From Gemmatimonadota bacterium (lineage in GTDB: Bacteria; Gemmatimonadota; Gemmatimonadetes; Longimicrobiales; Gaopeijiaceae), in assembly GCA_012959595.1 (NCBI GenBank), contig DUCW01000100.1:7761-12856 (forward strand): a DNA stretch of 5,096 bases, written 5' to 3'. The notes under the pieces are model-generated. The model saw nothing but the letters and a program-made list of their open reading frames with translations. It searched no databases and was not told the origin of the DNA. The position numbers and the translations under genes were made by a program. Positions 1 to 5,096 of the stretch are shown piece by piece (the first letter of the stretch is position 1; every line of letters begins with the position of its first letter).

Positions 1-119
1 GCCAGCTAGGACGACCTCATAACATTGCCACAGACTCCCAAGGAAACCTGTATGTAGCTGAAGCGAATCCAGGAATGAGAGCACAAAAATTCTCATTTAT
101 GGGAATCGGCTCTTTATAA
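1..119 (+). CDS. C-terminal end of an NHL-repeat (beta-propeller) protein, 5' truncated
   Basis: Reading from base 3, the frame is open from the window edge to a TAA at 117-119 and gives 38 residues. They contain RPHNIATDSQGNLYVAEAN followed closely by QKF. This is the NHL-blade signature: a proline-histidine and hydrophobic strand, then D-x-x-GN-[LI]-YVA[ED], ending in a [VA]QKF strand. NHL and six-bladed propellers are usually extracytoplasmic binding or scaffold modules, sometimes with lyase activity as in the peptidyl-alpha-hydroxyglycine lyase-like group. Only the last blade is present, so activity, signal peptide and total length cannot be judged. The short tail SFMGIGSL after the blade suggests the propeller sits at the very C-terminus. 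The gene converges on the NosR-like gene with a 137-bp gap, so the two are not in one operon. Confidence 0.8.
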   Translation, partial: QLGRPHNIATDSQGNLYVAEANPGMRAQKFSFMGIGSL

Positions 120-256
120 AAAATAGCTCGGTGGGAGTTCTAAGTAGTTTTGAGGGTCAGTGGCCCTAACGCTGACTTAGGCGAACCGTATGAGGAAATG
201 CTGGGAGCAGTAGACTATCAAGAAAACCCCTTTCAGCCAATTTCACTGTAGCCTTA
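120..256. other. Convergent intergenic spacer without a convincing terminator
   Basis: This spacer lies between the stop codons of two converging genes. No open frame of useful length is seen. Two short, mutually exclusive stems overlap: GTCAG at 156-160 with CTGAC at 172-176, and CCTAA at 165-169 with TTAGG at 177-181. Neither is followed by a T-run on either strand. On the - strand a run reading TATTTTTTAT lies near 115-125, but only a 3-4 bp stem precedes it. Transcription must end here or by read-through, but no standard intrinsic terminator can be supported. Confidence 0.5.
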
Positions 257-2362
257 TTACATCCTGGAAGTCAGGGGCACTAACCGATCACGAACTTCCT
301 CGATTTCATGCCGACACACTCCTGCTCTTTCAATTAATTTAATCTCGCAAACATTGCACCTCACGCACTCTTTGAAATCAATTTTCGGACCTTCAATAGC
401 TCCCGTAGGGCAACTCTGTTCGCAGACGTGGCAAGACTCACACTGCTCTACCCTCTTGATACGCTTCAAAGAAAAAAGTGAAGCCAAAGCTAACGCAGCA
501 CCTAAAGGACAAGCATAGCGACAATAAAACCTAGGCACTACCAGAGAGATTCCGAGCAAAAACAGTGCTATTGCCCAAAGTGTTACAGAGCTGCTCCGAA
601 AAAACACTGTCCCGAAAGGTTCAAAGTACTGATAAAGGCTCACCTTGCTCCCAGATGCAGCAGAGACAAGGATGATAGCTAGAAATATGTACTTCAGTTT
701 TAGGCCACTCTTGTGGACTTTTGTTGGAATACTAGGACGAAGCCTTTTAGGTAACATCTTCTCCAGCAGATCCTGAAGTACTCCGAAAGGACACAGAAAA
801 CCACAGAAAACCCTTCCCCATAAGAAGGTGGTAATCAAAGTAAACATTACCAACATCAACAAGGGCAGGTCACTTAGATAAAAGCTGGGCCCTACCCAAA
901 TACCACTGGTGATATGGGAAACTGACAAGAAACCCCCATCTGCAAATCCCAGATATAGCAGGGTCAATCCTAAGGTGAAAATCTTGATCCAGGATTTTTT
1001 CACAAAGAATGCTATCAGAGCAAGTGAGAAAAGGCCTGTAAGTTTCCCTACTCGACCCCACGATGTCTCCAAAAGGATTCTTTCTAAAAATGTTTCTTCT
1101 TGAAGTTCATTAAATTCCAACAACAAATTTTCAGCTTCGGCTACAACAACTGGATCACTGCTGGATATCTGAATGCTCGAGGCTGTGTCCGTGGTATCGT
1201 CTTCCTGTCCAGCCTCGGTTGCTGTCGAACTTTCAATCTCTAAAAGATCAAGAGAAAGCTCCTCAACCTCATTTGCAGTAGTGATTTCTTCCTCTGCGAC
1301 TTGGACATTCTCAGATTCTTCAATCTCAAATTCTGCTAATTGTGCTGATTGCGTTAGATAATCTACAGATATAGGATCTATATCTGGACCTCTATCGTAC
1401 ACAATCGCGAAAGCTTTGGTGACATCGATATTGCCATCGATAATCATGCTCCCAGTCAGAACCACCCTCTCTTCCATGATCCCACCACCGTCCAGACCCA
1501 AGGAGGCAATCTCCCGTGGAGATACAGGAAAAGTATCTCCACCTTGTACAACTGCCCAACCTTCTCTTACAAACAAACGCAAGCGAGGGCCCTCAACCCC
1601 ATAGATCATCAGATGTCCTACTTCTTCCCTTCTGTCCATCCTGGCTCGAGCCCTCTCGAATCTTTCTGGACCGACTAAGAATTCCCCGAATTCCTCACTC
1701 TCTGCATACACCAAGTAGATCTCTGCAGTCCCTGTTTCATCGTTTAGAAGGGCCGATTCGATAACACCCCGTTGAAGCATGTCAAACCAGGGCAAAGATT
1801 CCAGATCCTCAATGGGACCTGGTGTAGTCCCTTCATCATCCAAGTACAGAAGTGCGACTCTTCTAGCCGAATCACGAACTCCCCGAGAAAGGGCTCGAAC
1901 ACTGATGGTAGCACGGGAAATTCCTTGAACATCTCCATATACCCTGAAAGCGTCGCCAATATGTTTGCCAGAAAAATGTTCTTGAAAGCCAGGTCTTCTC
2001 AAGAAATCACCCATGCTTTCTTGGATGGATTCCCAATAATCCATGACTCGGATCCCAGTCAAAGACCCTTCGAGATCCATGCCTACTAATGCCTGTACAG
2101 GTCCACTGTAGCCAAATGGTTCAGGGGGTACATCGGAAGTCACAAAAACGTAACCGACAAGACGTTCTCCAGTGTCTCCACCGAAGCGATATCCTTCAGC
2201 CACTGGAATATCCCCATCGATTACGGCGAATCGGTCAGCCCTAGGAAGGACTTCCTTGAGGAGCCGTTCGGAAACTTCGGCCACATCCTGTCCAAGGAGT
2301 TCTTGAGGAAGCAGAACGCACAACCAAACTAACAAAACAACTTGTGATAGCCTTTTAAGCAA
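257..2362 (-). CDS. NosR/NirI-family FMN-binding, polytopic 4Fe-4S membrane electron-transfer protein
   Basis: 701 residues counted from a TTG start; the length is typical of NosR (about 700-780). Order of parts: signal peptide (residues 1-25, KR then a Leu/Val-rich core); periplasmic FMN_bind domain (about 60-175) with the motif GISRATIS, whose Thr152 is the expected site of covalent FMN attachment by an ApbE-type transferase; a second periplasmic segment (190-335); an acidic linker (341-430, 27 Asp/Glu and a single basic residue); membrane helices near 440-453, 459-474, 495-514, 557-570 and 593-610; CGFLCP (Cys520/Cys524) and CRYACP (Cys614/Cys618) after helices 3 and 5; then a ferredoxin domain with C-x2-C-x2-C-x3-CP (641-652) and C-x2-C-x2-C-x10-C (666-683). 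The last spacing is of the NosR kind rather than the NapH kind. In the family such proteins carry electrons across the membrane to or from a periplasmic flavin, best known in support of nitrous oxide reductase. No nosZ, nosD, nosF or nosY is visible, so I call the family but not the symbol nosR. The start is uncertain: TTG at 2362 lies 17 nt from a strong Shine-Dalgarno, while an in-frame CTG at 2371 has ideal spacing. Confidence 0.9.
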   Translation of the reverse strand: MLKRLSQVVLLVWLCVLLPQELLGQDVAEVSERLLKEVLPRADRFAVIDGDIPVAEGYRFGGDTGERLVGYVFVTSDVPPEPFGYSGPVQALVGMDLEGSLTGIRVMDYWESIQESMGDFLRRPGFQEHFSGKHIGDAFRVYGDVQGISRATISVRALSRGVRDSARRVALLYLDDEGTTPGPIEDLESLPWFDMLQRGVIESALLNDETGTAEIYLVYAESEEFGEFLVGPERFERARARMDRREEVGHLMIYGVEGPRLRLFVREGWAVVQGGDTFPVSPREIASLGLDGGGIMEERVVLTGSMIIDGNIDVTKAFAIVYDRGPDIDPISVDYLTQSAQLAEFEIEESENVQVAEEEITTANEVEELSLDLLEIESSTATEAGQEDDTTDTASSIQISSSDPVVVAEAENLLLEFNELQEETFLERILLETSWGRVGKLTGLFSLALIAFFVKKSWIKIFTLGLTLLYLGFADGGFLSVSHITSGIWVGPSFYLSDLPLLMLVMFTLITTFLWGRVFCGFLCPFGVLQDLLEKMLPKRLRPSIPTKVHKSGLKLKYIFLAIILVSAASGSKVSLYQYFEPFGTVFFRSSSVTLWAIALFLLGISLVVPRFYCRYACPLGAALALASLFSLKRIKRVEQCESCHVCEQSCPTGAIEGPKIDFKECVRCNVCEIKLIERAGVCRHEIEEVRDRLVPLTSRM
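1366..1386. repeat. Perfect 9-bp inverted repeat with 3-base loop inside the NosR-like gene
   Basis: CAGATATAG (1366-1374) and CTATATCTG (1378-1386) are exact reverse complements around GAT. The stem is A/T-rich and lies at codons about 326-332, just before the acidic linker of the NosR-like protein. No T-run follows on the - strand, so a terminator role is not supported. Confidence 0.45.
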
Positions 2363-2378
2363 GGTCCCCAGAGGTATA

Positions 2379-2385
2379 ACCTCCT
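2379..2385 (-). promoter_or_regulatory. Shine-Dalgarno site of the NosR-like gene
   Basis: The - strand reads AGGAGGT here, a near-perfect anti-16S complement. The in-frame codons after it are GTT ATA CCT CTG GGG ACC TTG, and an in-frame TAG overlaps its upstream edge (TAG GAG GTT). Translation must therefore start between this site and residue 1 of the protein. Spacing from AGGAGG is 8 nt to CTG (2369-2371) and 17 nt to TTG (2360-2362). This favours CTG on distance and TTG on codon preference. A weaker TGGGGA lies only 2 nt before the TTG. Confidence 0.7.
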
Positions 2386-2554
2386 ATTTTTTCCAGAAAT
2401 TACGTCCTAAATTAATTCTATACAGAACAATTTCAGAACCTGGCGGCTGTTGCCTGGCGACGTTATCTCCGTAACATGAATCTTCACCCCATTACTTAAT
2501 ATCCAAAGACACTTCGATGAAAACAATACGACCACACAGAACTTCTATGCCGTT
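2386..2554. promoter_or_regulatory. Divergent intergenic region with probable back-to-back promoters
   Basis: The NosR-like gene and the large secreted-protein gene are transcribed away from each other, so both promoters should lie here. Candidate -10 elements are TATAGAAT on the - strand (2415-2422) and TTAATAT on the + strand (2496-2502). Neither has a good TTGACA-like -35 at 16-18 bp, so they are suggestions only. The heptamer CCTGGCG occurs twice in direct orientation (2439-2445 and 2453-2459, 14-bp period) between the two candidate -10 boxes, a reasonable place for a regulator to act on both genes. A small inverted repeat, GTTAT/GTAAC, lies at 2462-2475. No longer palindrome or riboswitch-like fold was recognised. 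Confidence 0.35.
2439..2459. repeat. Direct repeat of CCTGGCG in the divergent promoter region
   Basis: Two identical 7-bp copies (2439-2445 and 2453-2459) are spaced 14 bp start to start. They sit between the two divergent genes, on the upstream side of both candidate promoters. The regulator is unknown, and a chance origin cannot be excluded for a motif this short. Confidence 0.35.
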
Positions 2555-2559
2555 GGAGG
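2555..2559 (+). promoter_or_regulatory. Shine-Dalgarno site of the large secreted-protein gene
   Basis: GGAGG lies 4 nt before the ATG at 2564. This spacing is short but workable. Upstream in the same frame there is no ATG, GTG or TTG before a TGA at 2477-2479, so the ATG at 2564 is the only standard start for this long frame. Confidence 0.75.
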
Positions 2560-2563
2560 CAAA

Positions 2564-5096
2564 ATGAATTCCTTTTTACTCAATCTAAAGCTGTCCGCCA
2601 ACATACTTAGAAAATTGCAAATCTGTCTATTTACTATGGCTTTTATCTTCGTGACACCATTGAACGGACAGCTATCAACAGACTTTGACATAAGCTCCAT
2701 GTTTGAACTTGGTGCTCTCCTGACTGACACCAATGACGACGGATTTCCCAATCACATAAATGCTGCACTCATTTTGAGCTCTCACCCTAGTCAGACTGAA
2801 ATACGAGCCGCCTCCGAAATATCTGTGCGTCTTGGATTTGAAACAATGGCAATGGACTTGCCCATAGGAAGAGAAGCCGGGCCTGGTGAAATTGCGATTT
2901 TTATAGGCGAAAGAAGTTTGGCTGAAAACTCGATCCAAATCCCTCGAGTGAATCTAGGTTCACTCGAGCTTGGTCAAGGATATATTGAGGTTCGCGAGGT
3001 TCGTGGCAAACGTCAGATTTTACTAGTGGCAAAAGATGACGAAGGCCTTATGAGGGCTGCCCGGGTTTTGGCTGGAGTTCTACCTCACAGTGAGACATTG
3101 TCAACCACTAAACTAGATCAAATAAACACTGACATTCAACAAGTGCTCGCTGAAGCAGGTGTGTCAGAATCCTCTACAAAATTGACTAAGGTTGTGACTA
3201 AAAAAAATGAGATAGGGATTCATTCCATCACAGCTCAAGTTGAAGTCAATTCTACCGACATCAGCCTCAGTCAAAACGCTATCGGAGAATTGGTCGTCCC
3301 AGAACAAGAGACATCTCAAATCTCCGAAAAAAGTAATCCCCTGAGGTATTCTGGCATCGACCTAATTGAAGTGAAAATCCAAGACGGAGCTACCCTAAAG
3401 ATAGAAAACCAACAAAGCCCTCCAAAACTTGGCCCAGTACCTTCTCGACCGGGAAAGTCTGCCAAAGAATCGATGGATTTATCGAATATTTACAGTTCCG
3501 ATGGAATTCTAGGAGATAGTGACAACGATGTCATCCCTGACCGGTTAGATGCTATGATGATTTCAGGCCAGTCAGGAATCTCTCTACTACCCGACCTAGC
3601 TGGACGTATCGGCCTGGAAAGTACTGGGATAACTATACCTTTCGTAGAATCGGCGGTTGGCTTAGAAGAACCCTCTTCCCTAGGCACTCTTGTGTTGGTT
3701 GGCACTGAAAATAGTCTGACTAATCAACTCGCAGATAGTGGGAAAATCGATCTGTCCTCATTGGATGCAGGTGAAGGCCTGATTCAAATTGTTCCTGAAG
3801 CTTTCGGTGGCGACCACTCCGCCATGGTTTTGACCGGAGCAGACCAACCCGGCGTCGATAGAGCCATCGAACAAGTCGCTGTGATTTTTCCCAACTTACA
3901 GGAAAGAGGAAAAGATCGCACAACCATCGAGGATGTCGAAGGAGACCTTTGGAATGTTCTATCCGGAAATTCACCAGTAGGACAAGCAGCCATAGGCATT
4001 TACAAATTAAACCGGATTTCAGAAAAAATCTCCGCCAAACAATCCTCTGAAATAGACGTGGTGATGTCTGTAGAAAAAGCAGATCCTAGACTACAGGACT
4101 ATGTCCAAACGTATGCTGAAGATATTTTCTCTGGAAGCAAAGTCAGGGTTACGATAGACGATCGGGACGTCCAAAATGCAAAGACAATCTTCCAAGAAGA
4201 GAAGGTTTTCGATTCGGAATTAGATCAGTTCTGGAAACTCTTTAATGAGCAGGTCCTTCCGAGGGCAAATTCCGTACGAGGAATTGATGTCAGGGCACGA
4301 CTTAGCGAACCTCCCGAATTACGTCTTCAGTTGGAAAATCAAGTGCGTAAATTACTGGTAGACGCAGGCACTCCAGCCTCTGAGACACATGTAAAGATCC
4401 TTTCAGCTTTCAAGCAGGGATACTCCTGGCTGAATGAAGTGATAGCTCCACAGCTCCAGGACAAAGAAATAGGTGAGATTGTCATAAATTTCTTGCGAAA
4501 TGACCCACCAGAAGAGTGGCCTCAACAAGCTATCAACACTCCAGTAAGATGGCTACATGAAATTTTTCCTATTGATGAAGTTTTTTCGAGAGATCTTGAG
4601 ATCGATCTTAATCAGGTTCGTTTTGAAGAAGTAACAGAAGGACCCACCTACTCAGTCAAGATTTCAGACATATCTGGGAATACCATCTTGAGTGATACTT
4701 TCGACCCCAAATGGGTGTTACGGCCCTATTTCGACCGTTTCCAGGACTACGAAAAAGTTAGAGTTACTACGGGTTGGCTACAGGCTCAAGCAGACGGAAA
4801 AACCCTAGTCGATGAAAGGATTATCACAGACCCTGAAATTTTCTGGGATTATTACCAAGAAAAAACGCTTCCTGCTATTTATGACTATGTAATGGAACGT
4901 CACAAAGGGATGCCTTTAGGAGGGGACCGTGATGCCCCATTTTTTGGTGAGCTCACGGTAGAACTATATATGAGCGAACCCGATTATCGAATAGGAATCG
5001 ACAATGAAATTCATGCACCCATGGACGCACTCCATGAAGAAATCTATTTCGGAGCTATCGAATTTTTTGATATTTTGGGACGCAATTCCCGTGGAC
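2564..5096 (+). CDS. Large secreted protein of unknown function with a duplicated domain, 3' truncated
   Basis: The frame is open from ATG 2564 to the window end without a stop (844 codons plus one base), so the C-terminus is missing. Residues 1-36 look like a signal peptide: basic at K18/R16, core ICLFTMAFIFV, then LNGQ; no lipobox. Repeat 1 (about 50-173) and repeat 2 (about 314-444) share one plan. Each opens with an acidic loop (DTNDDGFP and DSDNDVIP, resembling calcium-binding thrombospondin type-3 loops). Next comes a hydrophobic strand, then a helix ending R[LI]G[LF]E[ST], a strand IAIFIGE or LVLVGTE, and G[QE]G-[YL]-I followed by [LV]L[VT]-x-[AG]-D and a helix. The second half loosely recalls N-terminal alpha/beta domains of some glycoside hydrolases and BcsB-like folds, but this is inference. 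Residues 497-531 and 573-612 form a second, smaller pair of similar segments. Residues 795-840 are compact and motif-like (SEPDYRIGID, DALHEEIYF) and may lead into a further domain past the edge. I do not recognise the family. A vague resemblance to large secreted M14-peptidase-like proteins is noted but unsupported. The gene is divergent from the NosR-like gene with 201 bp between them. Confidence 0.85.
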   Translation, partial: MNSFLLNLKLSANILRKLQICLFTMAFIFVTPLNGQLSTDFDISSMFELGALLTDTNDDGFPNHINAALILSSHPSQTEIRAASEISVRLGFETMAMDLPIGREAGPGEIAIFIGERSLAENSIQIPRVNLGSLELGQGYIEVREVRGKRQILLVAKDDEGLMRAARVLAGVLPHSETLSTTKLDQINTDIQQVLAEAGVSESSTKLTKVVTKKNEIGIHSITAQVEVNSTDISLSQNAIGELVVPEQETSQISEKSNPLRYSGIDLIEVKIQDGATLKIENQQSPPKLGPVPSRPGKSAKESMDLSNIYSSDGILGDSDNDVIPDRLDAMMISGQSGISLLPDLAGRIGLESTGITIPFVESAVGLEEPSSLGTLVLVGTENSLTNQLADSGKIDLSSLDAGEGLIQIVPEAFGGDHSAMVLTGADQPGVDRAIEQVAVIFPNLQERGKDRTTIEDVEGDLWNVLSGNSPVGQAAIGIYKLNRISEKISAKQSSEIDVVMSVEKADPRLQDYVQTYAEDIFSGSKVRVTIDDRDVQNAKTIFQEEKVFDSELDQFWKLFNEQVLPRANSVRGIDVRARLSEPPELRLQLENQVRKLLVDAGTPASETHVKILSAFKQGYSWLNEVIAPQLQDKEIGEIVINFLRNDPPEEWPQQAINTPVRWLHEIFPIDEVFSRDLEIDLNQVRFEEVTEGPTYSVKISDISGNTILSDTFDPKWVLRPYFDRFQDYEKVRVTTGWLQAQADGKTLVDERIITDPEIFWDYYQEKTLPAIYDYVMERHKGMPLGGDRDAPFFGELTVELYMSEPDYRIGIDNEIHAPMDALHEEIYFGAIEFFDILGRNSRG
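2711..3082 (+). repeat. Domain repeat copy 1 in the large secreted protein
   Basis: Residues about 50-173. The copy starts GALLTDTNDDGFP, continues through RAASEISVRLGFET and GEIAIFIGERSLA, and ends ELGQGYIEVREV, ILLVAKDDEG and ARVLAGVLP. It aligns along its full length with copy 2 at 3503-3895. The similarity is visible at protein level only; the DNA copies have diverged, so the duplication is old. Confidence 0.7.
2943..2968. repeat. Perfect 10-bp inverted repeat (stem-loop) inside the large gene
   Basis: CTCGAGTGAA (2943-2952) and TTCACTCGAG (2959-2968) are exact reverse complements around a 6-base loop, TCTAGG. The hairpin lies within codons 127-135 of domain copy 1. It is not followed by a T-run, so it is not an intrinsic terminator. 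It could affect mRNA stability or translation, or be a chance palindrome. Confidence 0.6.
3503..3895 (+). repeat. Domain repeat copy 2 in the large secreted protein
   Basis: Residues about 314-444. The copy starts GILGDSDNDVIPDRLDA, continues through LLPDLAGRIGLEST and LGTLVLVGTENSL, and ends DAGEGLIQIV, AMVLTGADQPG and EQVAVIFPNL. It matches copy 1 in the order and spacing of the acidic loop, the helix ending RIGLE, the VGTE strand and the GEG and TGAD turns. A linker of about 140 residues, rich in Ser, Thr, Gln and Pro toward its end, separates the copies. Confidence 0.7.

Noticed and set aside
152..183. Overlapping alternative stems as an attenuator or terminator
   Set aside because: Stems are only 5-6 bp including wobble pairs, no T-run follows, and there is no downstream gene on the same strand to attenuate.
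975..1003. Imperfect hairpin GTGAAAATC with GATTTTTTCAC resembling a terminator
   Set aside because: It is inside the NosR-like coding region, with a two-base bulge and antisense to the gene; better explained by codons for a Lys/Phe-rich segment.
870..1103. Open frames of about 63-64 codons on both strands
   Set aside because: They lie entirely inside the NosR-like gene, in frames without domain-like composition; the region encodes its membrane helices and acidic-linker end.
1679..1693. Two GAATTC sites 9 bases apart
   Set aside because: They simply encode the repeated Glu-Phe-Gly-Glu-Phe in the NosR-like protein; no further repeat structure surrounds them.
1744..2089. Overlapping frames of 71 (-) and 105 (+) codons
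   Set aside because: They are antisense or alternative-frame shadows of the FMN-binding domain of the NosR-like protein, with no ribosome site or family motif.
2545..2938. Minus-strand frames of 68 and 87 codons
   Set aside because: They are antisense to the signal peptide and first domain repeat of the large secreted protein, which has a ribosome site, signal peptide and internal repeats in its favour.
3490..3999. Three minus-strand frames of 71-84 codons
   Set aside because: They are antisense to the second domain repeat of the large secreted protein, with low-complexity basic composition and no family features.
4591..4610. Cluster of GAGATC/GATCTT short repeats and palindromes
   Set aside because: The units are 5-6 bp and explained by the coding sequence (Ser-Arg-Asp-Leu-Glu-Ile-Asp-Leu); too short to support a site.

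Overview
The window looks like chromosomal DNA of a bacterium with a periplasm. It is of moderate G+C content, judged by eye only. It holds three protein-coding genes and no tRNA, rRNA, CRISPR array or mobile element that I can recognise. The lineage cannot be fixed from the sequence. The combination of an NHL-repeat protein, a NosR-type flavin/iron-sulfur membrane protein and a very large secreted protein would suit an environmental, uncultured-type bacterium, but that is inference.

Layout: (1) Positions 1-119 carry the last 38 codons of an NHL beta-propeller protein on the + strand. (2) Positions 120-256 are a short convergent intergenic spacer with only weak hairpins. (3) Positions 257-2362 (possibly 2371) carry, on the - strand, a complete NosR/NirI-family protein of about 700 residues. 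It has a signal peptide, a periplasmic FMN-binding domain, a strongly acidic linker, about five membrane helices with two CxxxCP motifs, and a C-terminal two-cluster ferredoxin domain. (4) Positions 2363-2563 are a divergent intergenic region with Shine-Dalgarno sites facing both ways and a 7-bp direct repeat. (5) Positions 2564 to the window end carry a + strand reading frame of at least 844 codons with no stop. It encodes a secreted protein with an N-terminal signal peptide and a clear internal duplication of a domain of about 125-130 residues. Each copy opens with a DxNxDxxP-like acidic loop. I cannot assign it to a family with confidence.

How the genes may work together: the NosR-like protein is an electron-transfer device that would move electrons between the membrane pool or cytoplasmic donors and a periplasmic flavin. 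No nosZ or other nos gene is visible, so its electron acceptor is unknown here. The divergently transcribed large secreted protein shares its upstream region and is expected in the same compartment or on the cell surface. A functional link is possible but rests only on adjacency. The most interesting items are the large duplicated-domain secreted protein, the NosR homologue with an extra acidic linker and uncertain start codon, and a perfect 10-bp stem-loop inside the large gene.
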